In this document: piece after piece, positions 26,634-34,437 of the stretch
How positions within the stretch are numbered: the first letter of the stretch is position 1
Layout: each line of letters starts with the position of its first letter
DNA from: Flavobacterium sp. MedPE-SWcel
GTDB taxonomy: Bacteria; Bacteroidota; Bacteroidia; Flavobacteriales; Flavobacteriaceae
Length of the DNA: 64,000 nucleotides
Assembly (NCBI GenBank): GCA_001874325.1
Contig: MPCW01000006.1
Span: 62,001-126,000 of the forward strand
Reading direction: 5' to 3'
Made by a program: the position numbers and the translations under genes
Notes under the pieces: model-generated
The model's database searches: none
The model's input: only the letters and a program-made list of their open reading frames with translations
What the model was told of the DNA's origin: nothing

Positions 26634-27038
26634 ATGAAGCTCCAGAAAAAACACGCAAAAACAGAACTTAGTATGGACGATCTTATCGATTATCCACAAG
26701 ATAGCTTAGGCTTTCATGTAGGTAATCATCTATTTAATAATAGTTTTGAACCTGATCCTACACCTGAAAAGGAAGATATTTATAGAATGCTTATTACAGA
26801 AAGAATATCTGATAAAGAAGATATTGCAATGTATTACTATCTACTAGGTAATGGTTATATAACGTCCCAAGCAATTTTTATTATAGCTACAGGAGCACTC
26901 CTCTACCCTTTATCTATAAAATATTTTTATAGCAAATATTGCGATGGTAAAAATGCACTACGCTTTCACGATCTCGATTATTTCAAGATGCTACACCTAC
27001 CTATAAATAGAATTAAGGACACATTTTTAATTAAATAA
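26634..27038 (+). CDS. Conserved protein with weak resemblance to Coq4-type proteins
   Basis: 134 residues, first gene of a tight operon with the two membrane proteins and creD (gaps of 2-6 nt). It contains DLIDYPQDSLGFHVGNHLF, then SDKEDIAMYYYLLGNG, then a hydrophobic helix and a C-terminal YFKMLHLPINRIKD. The order and spacing (Y-P-x-S-G, then helical region with a glycine-rich turn) recall the Coq4 family. The Coq4 metal motif HDxxH is absent, with EDIYRML in its place, so it would not be a normal Coq4, and the assignment is tentative. Confidence 0.45.
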   Translation: MKLQKKHAKTELSMDDLIDYPQDSLGFHVGNHLFNNSFEPDPTPEKEDIYRMLITERISDKEDIAMYYYLLGNGYITSQAIFIIATGALLYPLSIKYFYSKYCDGKNALRFHDLDYFKMLHLPINRIKDTFLIK

Positions 27039-27040
27039 TT

Positions 27041-27379
27041 ATGGAAAATCAGAATCTTGAACTACCTCGTGAAATAGAAATACTAAAACAAATACCAGTA
27101 TGGGTTTTTGGTATATCATTTATAATAGGAACAATACTTTTTATTCTATACTTTATAGATAACAAACCTCCCTATGAGGTTGGAGGGTATGGAATTATAT
27201 ATACCATTGTAGCGTACCTAGTAAATGGAATTGTTTTCATAGGTCTTGCTATTGCCTCTTTTATATACAAAGAATATCAAACAAATATTTTAGCAAGAGC
27301 TACACTATTACTTCTTAATATACTCATATCAATAATCTATTTTTTAATCATAGCCTCTTGTGAGAAAACAATTTATTAA
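27041..27379 (+). CDS. Small three-to-four-helix membrane protein, first tandem copy
   Basis: 112 residues. A short N-terminal segment (NLELPREIEILKQIPVWVF) leads into about three hydrophobic helices. It is clearly paralogous to the next gene: both share EILKQ(I/L)PVW(V/F)F, SFI.GTIL and LLLLNI. No known domain recognised. Its place in front of creD and behind operator 3 suggests an envelope-associated role. Confidence 0.8.
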   Translation: MENQNLELPREIEILKQIPVWVFGISFIIGTILFILYFIDNKPPYEVGGYGIIYTIVAYLVNGIVFIGLAIASFIYKEYQTNILARATLLLLNILISIIYFLIIASCEKTIY

Positions 27380-27384
27380 TAGTT

Positions 27385-27726
27385 ATGAATAATAAAAATC
27401 ATGATTCATTACACGAAGTAGAAATACTTAAACAATTACCAGTATGGTTTTTTAGTATATCTTTTATAACAGGAACAATACTTTTACTACTACATCTTAT
27501 AATTCCTAAAAACTTTGGCTATATAGAATTTGGTATCGTCTATACTTTTATCGCTTTTGCTATAAATAGCCTCCTCTTAATTGGGCTAATAATTACCTCT
27601 TTTTATTATAAAAAACATCAAAAAACCATATTGATAAGGGGTACTCTTCTACTTCTCAATATACCGATAGCATTAATTTATCTATTCATTGTTATGTCTA
27701 ATATACTAAATCACTCAGAATTTTAA
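27385..27726 (+). CDS. Small membrane protein, second tandem copy
   Basis: 113 residues, paralogue of the gene 6 nt upstream, with the same N-terminal EVEILKQLPVWFF and matching membrane-helix pattern. The pair looks like a local duplication followed by divergence. Function unknown. Confidence 0.8.
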   Translation: MNNKNHDSLHEVEILKQLPVWFFSISFITGTILLLLHLIIPKNFGYIEFGIVYTFIAFAINSLLLIGLIITSFYYKKHQKTILIRGTLLLLNIPIALIYLFIVMSNILNHSEF

Positions 27727-27731
27727 ATATT

Positions 27732-29090
27732 ATGGAAAATCAACAAAAACCAAACAACTTCTTTCAATCTACCACTGCAAAAATTATAATGGTAGGGCTA
27801 TTAACACTCATATTACTCATACCATTACAATATGTAAAAAGCCTTATTTTAGAACGTACAGAACGACAAGATGAAGTAATATCTGAAATCAATGAAAAAT
27901 GGGGAAGCGATGTTTACTTTTATGGGCCTATTTTAAAAATCCCTTATACTACATATACTGAAACCAAAATTACAGATGAAAAAACAAAACAAGTTAGTAT
28001 AAGTAGAACTTCAAAAACCAAGTATGCCTATTTCTTCCCTGATTTACTTAATACAAATGCTGATGTAAAAACACAAGAAAGATATCGAAGCAATTATCAA
28101 TCAGTTGTATATACTTCCGTTATGAACTTTAAAGGGCATTACTCTACCCCTGATTTTAATCTGAAAAACATTCCAGATACAGATATTCAATGGGATAAAG
28201 CCTCTATAATTATTAGGACTGATAATATTAAAGGTATTAAAGGAGAAGTAGCCGTAAATATTGGAAATAAAAAATATCTTTTTGAACCTACTACTAATGA
28301 GAATAGTCAATTTACTAAAGGACAATTAGCATCTTTAGAAACAAGAAATATTGATGCACAGCAATTGTTTACAAAAAAAACAGTTCCTTTTAACCTTGAT
28401 ATTAGTTTTAAAGGAAGTGAGCATATAAAAATAGTACCTATAGGGAAGCAAACAAATGCAAAAATGGCTTCTAACTGGAAATCTCCTGGGTTTCAAGGTA
28501 ATTTTATTCCTGAAGATAAAACTATAACTCAAGATGGCTTTAATGCAAAATGGAATATTTCATTCCTTAACCGACCATTCCCACAGCAACATTTTGGTAA
28601 AATTCCTGATTTAAGAAATTACACTTTCGATGTAGATTTTGTAATCCCTATTAACCAATACCAACAAAGCGAAAGAACTGCTAAATATGGTTTTCTTGTT
28701 ATAGGTCTTACATTTTTAATATTCTTCCTGATACAAACCATTAGCAAAATAAACATTCATATTTTTCAATATAGTATGATAGGACTTGCCCTTATTATGT
28801 TCTATACATTATTAATATCTATTACAGAGCATAGTTCCTTTTTACTTGGGTATTTAATTGCAGGTGCATCGGTTATAGTGATGATTGGGCTCTACTCATT
28901 TTCTATATTAAAGAATATTAAATTCCCTGCTTTAATAGTCACATCGTTAAGTGCTTTGTATACATTTATATATGTAATAATACAGTTAGAGAATTATGCC
29001 CTATTAGTAGGTAGTATCGGACTATTCTTAATACTTGGAGCCGTTATGTACATCTCTAAAAAAATAGATTGGGGTAATACACAATCCTAA
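27732..29090 (+). CDS. creD: Inner-membrane protein CreD (cell envelope integrity)
   Basis: 452 residues of the CreD family: N-terminal membrane segment (TAKIIMVGLLTLILLIPLQY), the typical LILERTERQDEVISEI continuation, a large periplasmic beta-rich domain with WGSDVYFYGPILKIPY and DVDFVIPINQY, then about five C-terminal membrane helices. In Enterobacteria CreD belongs to the CreBC regulon and affects envelope integrity and colicin tolerance. Here it is the last gene of an operon preceded by an operator, with a winged-helix regulator instead of CreBC. Confidence 0.9.
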   Translation: MENQQKPNNFFQSTTAKIIMVGLLTLILLIPLQYVKSLILERTERQDEVISEINEKWGSDVYFYGPILKIPYTTYTETKITDEKTKQVSISRTSKTKYAYFFPDLLNTNADVKTQERYRSNYQSVVYTSVMNFKGHYSTPDFNLKNIPDTDIQWDKASIIIRTDNIKGIKGEVAVNIGNKKYLFEPTTNENSQFTKGQLASLETRNIDAQQLFTKKTVPFNLDISFKGSEHIKIVPIGKQTNAKMASNWKSPGFQGNFIPEDKTITQDGFNAKWNISFLNRPFPQQHFGKIPDLRNYTFDVDFVIPINQYQQSERTAKYGFLVIGLTFLIFFLIQTISKINIHIFQYSMIGLALIMFYTLLISITEHSSFLLGYLIAGASVIVMIGLYSFSILKNIKFPALIVTSLSALYTFIYVIIQLENYALLVGSIGLFLILGAVMYISKKIDWGNTQS

Positions 29091-29110
29091 AGTTTAGTAA
29101 ACTATCTATA

Positions 29111-29144
29111 AAAGAAGAAGCACCTATATAGGTGCTTCTTCTTT
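29111..29144. terminator. Bidirectional terminator between creD and the MFS gene
   Basis: A perfect 34-nt palindrome (core GCACCTATATAGGTGC, flanked by AAAGAAGAA and TTCTTCTTT) between convergent genes. Confidence 0.85.
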
Positions 29145-29169
29145 TATAAAATCTATTTAAAATCCTATT

Positions 29170-30588
29170 TTAAGAATCGAAATAAACCCCTTGTTTCTTG
29201 AGAACTCCTTTTACTCTCCATGCATAAAATGCTAAGTATCCAAAACAAAGTACTCCTATTACGTAGCTTAAATGTATTGTAGTAGCATCGGCAACCATAC
29301 CTTGTATCCAACTAACAATACCACCTCCCATAATCATCATGATAAGGAAGTTACTTCCTTGATTTGTTTGTTTACCAAGCCCTCTAATAGCAAGGGCAAA
29401 AATACATGGCCATAGTGTACTACAAAATAACCCTACACTTGTAAATGCATATACACTCACCATACCTGTAGTAAACATACCTATCAATAATGCTACTATA
29501 CCTAAAGTAGAGAATAAAAATAACATTCGAGCAGGATTACCCTTACTAATAATATCAGCGAAAATTAGAACTAAAATAATTGCTGCATATACATAAAATG
29601 GTGCTAAATCGTGTTGTGCAATTGCGTTTACTAATAAGAACACACCAAAAGCAAGATAAGGAGCTATAAACTTTAATATTACCTGTTTATTTATGTTATC
29701 TGTAAATGCTTCAACAGCACCCGTCCAACGCCCTATCATAAGACTTGCCCAATATAGCGAGACATATGGTGCAATATCTTTAGTTAAAAAGCCTAAATCG
29801 TTTTCAAGATATGCAGGTAAATTACTCACTGTAGAAACCTCTACTCCTACATATAAAAATATAGCTACCATTCCCATAATAAGCTGAGGATAATTTAACG
29901 CTGATTTTTTCTGAACAGTAGTATCTTTCACCACATTCTCTTCTACTGCTGGATGATTCGGCAACGATGAAAACTTAAGTAATATAGCAACTATAATAAA
30001 TGCTGCACCTAAAATAAGGTAAGGTATTTTTACGCTTTCAATACTTGCTTCTGAATTGGCAGACGCTACCGATCCGAAAATAGCGAAACTAACAATTAGA
30101 GGTCCTATAGTAGTACCAAGGTTATTTATTCCTCCTGCAAGTGTTAAACGCTGAGATCCTGTTTTTACTGGTCCTAAAGCAATGGCAAGAGGGTTACAAA
30201 CTGTTTGTTGTAAAGAAAACCCGAGCCCTACTATAAATAACCCTGAGAGCATTAAAGGAAATGAATGTAATTCAGCCGCAGGGTAAAACAACAATGTACC
30301 TGAAGCTGAAATAAACAATCCTAAAGCTAATGCATTTTTATACCCTAACTTAGTTATAATATCAAATTTTGATATGTAGGATATTCCTAAATATAGTAAC
30401 GACCCGACTGTGTAAGCTACATAGAATGCTACTGAAACTAATTGACTTTGACCTTGCGAAAGGCTAAAGGCTTTTTTAAATACAGGAATAAGAATGTCAT
30501 TGCTTGCTGCAACAAAGCCCCAAAAAAAGAATACAGTTACTAATGGTATAAACTGTGCCCATTTGGTTTGTGTGTTATTAGAACTCAT
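29170..30588 (-). CDS. Sugar MFS transporter of the FucP/GluP family
   Basis: 472 residues with twelve membrane helices. FFFWGFVAASNDILIPVFKKAF near the start and the later NPLAIALGPV are the family landmarks of fucose/glucose-galactose:H+ symporters. It imports a monosaccharide at the inner membrane. Which sugar is not clear. It stands alone downstream of the dehydrogenase gene (154-nt gap with a terminator between), so it is probably a separate unit. Confidence 0.88.
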   Translation of the reverse strand: MSSNNTQTKWAQFIPLVTVFFFWGFVAASNDILIPVFKKAFSLSQGQSQLVSVAFYVAYTVGSLLYLGISYISKFDIITKLGYKNALALGLFISASGTLLFYPAAELHSFPLMLSGLFIVGLGFSLQQTVCNPLAIALGPVKTGSQRLTLAGGINNLGTTIGPLIVSFAIFGSVASANSEASIESVKIPYLILGAAFIIVAILLKFSSLPNHPAVEENVVKDTTVQKKSALNYPQLIMGMVAIFLYVGVEVSTVSNLPAYLENDLGFLTKDIAPYVSLYWASLMIGRWTGAVEAFTDNINKQVILKFIAPYLAFGVFLLVNAIAQHDLAPFYVYAAIILVLIFADIISKGNPARMLFLFSTLGIVALLIGMFTTGMVSVYAFTSVGLFCSTLWPCIFALAIRGLGKQTNQGSNFLIMMIMGGGIVSWIQGMVADATTIHLSYVIGVLCFGYLAFYAWRVKGVLKKQGVYFDS

Positions 30589-30696
30589 TTTAAAATATAA
30601 AATTAATATAACTATGAAAATCTATTGAGATTATAATATAGCTCACTAATATAGTAATAATGCTGCTAACCTCTCCATTTACTAAATAGTATATAC

Positions 30697-30724
30697 AAAA
30701 ATGCCCCGCAATAGCAGGGCATTT
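30697..30724 (-). terminator. Terminator downstream of the dehydrogenase gene
   Basis: On the reverse strand AAATGCCCTGC/GCGGGGCATTT (one mismatched pair) with TATT loop followed by a T-tract, between the dehydrogenase and MFS genes. Confidence 0.75.
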
Positions 30725-30742
30725 GTAATTCGTTATTATCTT

Positions 30743-31945
30743 TTATCGTTCTTCAACGTATCCTTTTAAATACTTAAATCGTTCCGTTAGCTTTCCGCCT
30801 TCTGTTATTTTAGCACGCTCTAAAATACCGTCTTTATCGTTATTAAAGAATGCAGGAATAACATTTTCTAAGAACATCTCGGCAAAACCTATACTTGCAT
30901 CTCGAGGTAATTCACATGGTAAGTTATCAACTGCCATAACAGCTATAGCTGCAGGGTGATGTACATCTACTTCTTTATGCTCTGATGGATGATATCCATA
31001 TATTGGTTCTGCAATTGTAGAGGCTCTTAATGTACATGCCACAGGACCATCTACATCACAAGAAACATCTCCTACCACTTTTATTTTATTGTCTTTAGAC
31101 ACTAACATTTCACGTGTTAATATATCAGGAGAGTTATTCCCAAAGAAATGACCTGCTATAAAAATATCTGAAACATTAGCAAATCTTTCGAAATCTGATA
31201 CATACTCCGTTGGATTATTGTAAAAATCGGACTTCCCTTTTACTTCACCATCTTTACGCTTGTTATAGTCCATCACACCAATGTGAGTATAAACTGGCTC
31301 ATCATAAGTTTTATTAAAGTAATCTTCAACAGAAACTTCTTTCATTTTCATGCCATCAAGCATTTCCTTAGCTCCCATACCTACTTTACCTGTACCTGTA
31401 AGTACAATTTTTAAATTAGGTAAAGAGAGTCTCCCTAACTTTGATATTAGTGCATTTCTATCAGGTAATGTTTCTGCTTTTGGTAAATTAAAGAGATCAT
31501 ATTTTACACCAAATGCTCTCATTGTATTATAAGCTCCCACATTACCAGCATACCTACCAAAACCTATAAGACGCCTGTTATTAGCATCTACTATAGTTTC
31601 ATGATCATACAATTCAATATTTTTATCTAATATTGTTTGCAATAATTTCTGATTATAAGGTTGCTTTTTTATAGTATGCGAAAAGAAGAAATATTTTTTA
31701 TTGGGTATAAGTGCTTCCATTGGCACTTCTTTAACCCCCATCAAAACATCACAATCGGTCATATCGCTATTAACCTCTATACCTGCCGCTATATATTCTG
31801 CATCTTCAAATATCCTAATATCAGATGATTCTGCCTTTATTAATGCTTCAGGATAGTTTTGCTTAAATGCTACCAACTTCTCAGGTGTAAATACTACCCT
31901 TCTATCTGGTGGTGATTTTCTCTCTTTTATTATACCGAATTTCAT
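30743..31945 (-). CDS. NAD(P)-dependent dehydrogenase of the alanine/saccharopine dehydrogenase family
   Basis: 400 residues. The N-terminal AlaDh_PNT-like domain opens with FGIIKERKSPPDRRVVFTPEKL and contains FFFSHTIKKQPYN. The catalytic/NAD half has RLIGFGRYAGNVGAYNTMRAFG, KIVLTGTGKVGMGAKEML (Rossmann glycine loop) and VVGDVSCDVDGPVACTLRAS. It is closest to lysine-forming (NAD+) saccharopine dehydrogenase-type proteins of Bacteroidota. Whether it oxidises saccharopine or another amino acid derivative is not clear. The gene ends with its own terminator. Confidence 0.75.
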   Translation of the reverse strand: MKFGIIKERKSPPDRRVVFTPEKLVAFKQNYPEALIKAESSDIRIFEDAEYIAAGIEVNSDMTDCDVLMGVKEVPMEALIPNKKYFFFSHTIKKQPYNQKLLQTILDKNIELYDHETIVDANNRRLIGFGRYAGNVGAYNTMRAFGVKYDLFNLPKAETLPDRNALISKLGRLSLPNLKIVLTGTGKVGMGAKEMLDGMKMKEVSVEDYFNKTYDEPVYTHIGVMDYNKRKDGEVKGKSDFYNNPTEYVSDFERFANVSDIFIAGHFFGNNSPDILTREMLVSKDNKIKVVGDVSCDVDGPVACTLRASTIAEPIYGYHPSEHKEVDVHHPAAIAVMAVDNLPCELPRDASIGFAEMFLENVIPAFFNNDKDGILERAKITEGGKLTERFKYLKGYVEER

Positions 31946-32081
31946 TATCTATGTGGTGTAAATGTTGATTTGTTACAGGTTTAATAAAATAATGAGTAAT
32001 CTCTTATTAATACTGTAATATTGTTTTTGATAATGGGATCAAATATACGAGAAATTTAACTAATTTTAAAGACTATTTGAT

Positions 32082-32089
32082 TATCTTTG
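32082..32089 (+). promoter_or_regulatory. -7 element of ssrA
   Basis: TATCTTTG, 52 nt before the mature tmRNA 5' end. The intervening sequence would be a leader removed by RNase P. Confidence 0.5.
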
Positions 32090-32141
32090 CATTTTAAAAC
32101 ATACTGCGATAATTTATAACAATTAAGCAGTAAATACTATT

Positions 32142-32534
32142 GGGGTCGACTGGTTTTGACAGCAGGTCGAATTGAATGGTAAGCACGTCAGGAACGGAAA
32201 CATATCCTGTAAATAATGTTTCAACATTTTAAACGGCGAAAATAACTACGCTCTAGCTGCATAATCTGAATTAATAGTACGATTAGCTTCGTTCCTACAA
32301 GGTAGGAAGGCAAGATTCTCCTAAAAAGCCTTGGTTTATGGCGTTTTGATAAGGAGAACCGTAAAAGTAAACCTAGAAATTTCTTTGCTTTGGGGAAATT
32401 TCGAAACTAAAAAAGCTAAGTACTATGTGGCTGTTTCTGGCCTTTCATATTATCGAAAATTTAAGTAGAAACTAAACGTGTAGAAAGCTCTTGAATTGCC
32501 TGTTTGGACCCGAGTTCGATTCTCGGCGACTCCA
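32142..32534 (+). ncRNA. ssrA: Transfer-messenger RNA (tmRNA)
   Basis: About 393 nt. The 5' end GGGGTCGACTGG pairs with the 3' end CGACTCC, giving a tRNA-Ala-like acceptor including the G3-U wobble recognised by alanyl-tRNA synthetase. The T-arm is at GTTCGATTC. The resume codon GGC at 32235 opens a frame encoding GENNYALAA and a TAA stop (32262-32264), so the tag is A-GENNYALAA. The CCA tail is not encoded. A strong hairpin terminator follows. Confidence 0.95.
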
Positions 32535-32543
32535 CAAACAAAA

Positions 32544-32570
32544 AAGGAATGTACTTTAAGTACATTCCTT
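32544..32570 (+). terminator. Terminator of ssrA
   Basis: Arms AAGGAATGTACTT and AAGTACATTCCTT followed by a T-run. Confidence 0.85.
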
Positions 32571-32593
32571 TTTTGTTTATCTATTGTCTATCA

Positions 32594-32977
32594 TTATTCT
32601 TTTCCTAATGTTTCAATCTCTACAATTGTTTCGCCATCTTCAATATATGTATAAGTGAAAGTTATTATATTAACTTCATAAGTATCTCCATCATAGATAT
32701 ATGGGAGTGTAGTGTATCTCTCAGGATCAGTTATATCAAGCCCTATAAATTCCCATCAATTGGTTGGTATTCTAAAAAATTTAGCTGTATTCTCAGTAAT
32801 AAAATATTTATCTAGGCATTGTTCATTTAACTCTATCTGTTTTTCTGCATCAGACACAAAAGAAACAACTTGCCAAGCTCCTACTATACTTTGCGGTTCA
32901 GTACTTCCCGAATCATCATCGCTAGAACAAGCAATAAATACTCGCACTAAACAAATTAATGCAATTTTTTTAGTTAT
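32594..32977 (-). pseudogene. Decayed lipocalin-like lipoprotein gene
   Basis: The reverse-strand reading frame begins at ITKKIALICLVRVFIACSSDD, which looks like a lipoprotein signal, and continues SIVGAWQVVSF into a lipocalin-like segment. Three defects suggest decay. The expected ATG is ATA (codon at 32977). An arginine interrupts the hydrophobic signal core. An in-frame TGA at 32756-32758 is followed by an intact frame for about 53 more codons, WEFIGLDITDPERY and so on to TAA at 32594. No frameshift was found. Confidence 0.7.
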
Positions 32978-33014
32978 TAAAGGGGCAACTATATTATTAT
33001 TTTAAATTTAAAAG

Positions 33015-33049
33015 AAGAAACCACTCAAATTACATTCAAGTGGTTTCTT
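33015..33049 (-). terminator. Terminator of the receiver-GT2 gene
   Basis: Arms AAGAAACCACT and AGTGGTTTCTT separated by 13 nt, followed on the reverse strand by CTTTT. It lies 34-68 nt past the gene end at 33083. Confidence 0.7.
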
Positions 33050-33082
33050 ACTAACCAACTAAAAAAACTAAAAAATGAAATA

Positions 33083-34264
33083 TTATCTATAGTGAAAAGC
33101 TATTTGCCCTATTTGTCCAACAATTTTTATAGAATCTTTAAATGATAATTTAGAACCATCAGTATGTATCCATCTATTAAGAGGTTTTTCACACAACATA
33201 GCTTGTGCCTTCTTAAGGCCATATATATTTCGCATTCGCATAAATATCTCCACATCAAAAAGCCATTTGGTTAAAAATTTCTTCTGAAATGTTTGCTCAA
33301 CTACGGTACGTGTCATAATTTTTGCCCCACACTGAGTATCTCTAAAAGGCATACCTAGTGTTTTCCTAATAATAAAGTTTATGCTCTGGCTGATTATTTT
33401 TCGTGCTGACTCTTTTGTAATATTAGCTCCTACTCTTTCTATTCGAGAACCACTTACTATTTGATAGTCTGAATTTGAAATTGTTTTAACTAAATCTTGA
33501 AAATCATCAAAATCAGTAGATAGATCAGCATCAAGAAAACCTATATAATCAAATTGACTTTGTTTTGCTAAATGAAGCATTCCAAGTCTTACAGCTTCTG
33601 CTTTCCCTCCATTTTCATCACAATTATATATACTTATATGATCCTCATTACCTTCACGCAATTTATTAAGTACCTCTAAAGTATTATCTGTACTACCATC
33701 ATTTACAAAGCATAAATGATAGCCTAAGTTTTTATTAATAAAACGTTTAAAATCATCTCCTAATAAACGTTCTTCTTCATTATAACAAGGTATAACTACA
33801 CCCACACAGGTATCTTGTATAAATTTTTCTTTAGTCTCAGTACGTTTCACTGCACTACCACCTCCTATTAATCTTTTTACTCTTATAGCTATTTCATTAA
33901 GACTAAGAGGTTTTTTCATATAATCGTTAGCACCAAGCTCAAACCCTCTTTCTATCACCTCTTCATCAAGATTTCCCGATAATATCATCATAGGGGTATT
34001 ATCTTCTCTTACATTTCTTAAATAAGAAACAAGATCTAATCCTGGTGCTTTTTCATCAAAACTAATATTTCCGTAAACCTTTCCACTCTCTGATGTGGCC
34101 GGCATATTTATATCTGCTATTATTAAGTCTGGTATAAAAAAATCAAATATTTCTATAGCACTAATTACATTTTTGGCACTCTGTACTTCGTAACCTTGAT
34201 CTACTAAGGCTTTTTCTAATGATAAGAGTACTAACTCTTGATCATCTACAATTAAAATTCTCAT
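33083..34264 (-). CDS. Response-regulator receiver domain fused to an Alg5/DPM-like GT2 glycosyltransferase
   Basis: 393 residues. Residues 1-135 form a receiver domain: acidic pair D7/D8, phosphoacceptor D51 (IIADINMP), S96 (ILSG) and the lysine in MKKP near 118. An extra loop of about 15-20 residues (ATSESGKVYGNISFDEKAPG) sits right after the phosphorylation site. Residues about 150-393 are a GT2 domain with VVIPCYNEEERL, VNDGSTDNT, the metal motif DAD (D245, D247) and RDTQCGAKIM, typical of dolichyl-phosphate glucosyl/mannosyl transferases (Alg5/DPM1). No membrane segment is evident. It probably makes polyprenyl-phosphate-linked hexose and is likely controlled by phosphorylation. Divergent from the 1029-residue membrane protein gene. 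Confidence 0.9.
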   Translation of the reverse strand: MRILIVDDQELVLLSLEKALVDQGYEVQSAKNVISAIEIFDFFIPDLIIADINMPATSESGKVYGNISFDEKAPGLDLVSYLRNVREDNTPMMILSGNLDEEVIERGFELGANDYMKKPLSLNEIAIRVKRLIGGGSAVKRTETKEKFIQDTCVGVVIPCYNEEERLLGDDFKRFINKNLGYHLCFVNDGSTDNTLEVLNKLREGNEDHISIYNCDENGGKAEAVRLGMLHLAKQSQFDYIGFLDADLSTDFDDFQDLVKTISNSDYQIVSGSRIERVGANITKESARKIISQSINFIIRKTLGMPFRDTQCGAKIMTRTVVEQTFQKKFLTKWLFDVEIFMRMRNIYGLKKAQAMLCEKPLNRWIHTDGSKLSFKDSIKIVGQIGQIAFHYR

Positions 34265-34294
34265 AATTAGTATTTTTTAGTGTTGGTTATAGAA

Positions 34295-34302
34295 CAAATA
34301 TA
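34295..34302 (-). promoter_or_regulatory. -7 element of the receiver-GT2 gene
   Basis: TATATTTG on the reverse strand, 30 nt before the ATG at 34264. The LytTR-type repeat site 34351-34385 lies upstream of it. Confidence 0.5.
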
Positions 34303-34350
34303 TACTGATAATCAAACTATTATAATTAACCTTAGACTAGCACCTCTTTT

Positions 34351-34385
34351 CTATCGACGAATGGTAATATTCTTTAGACGTACAT
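34351..34385 (+). promoter_or_regulatory. Site A: 21-bp-spaced direct repeat (putative LytTR regulator site)
   Basis: CTATCGACGAATGG at 34351 and CTTTAGACGTACAT at 34372, exactly 21 bp apart. It lies between the divergent receiver-GT2 gene and the 34438 operon and, for the latter, upstream of a TATCTTTA element (34410-34417). The first repeat with its right flank matches site E (45238-45255) at 16 of 18 positions. Confidence 0.65.
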
Positions 34386-34409
34386 TTTATGTTAACATTT
34401 AATATTTAT

Positions 34410-34417
34410 TATCTTTA
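34410..34417 (+). promoter_or_regulatory. Weak -7 element of the 34438 operon
   Basis: TATCTTTA, one mismatch to TAnnTTTG, 20 nt before the GTG start. The imperfect element would fit activation from site A. Confidence 0.35.
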
Positions 34418-34437
34418 CTATATACCATAGTTATATA

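Noticed and set aside
29111..29144. Perfect 34-nt palindrome as a protein-binding operator
   Set aside because: It lies between the stop codons of two convergent genes with T-rich arms, the usual form of a bidirectional terminator in this window.
32142..32534. Integration site for a mobile island at the 3' end of tmRNA
   Set aside because: No integrase gene and no duplicated tmRNA 3' end was found within the window.
32594..32977. In-frame TGA as a recoded codon (selenocysteine or readthrough)
   Set aside because: No SECIS-like hairpin or conserved selenoprotein context is apparent, the start codon is also lost and the signal peptide carries an arginine, so decay is simpler.
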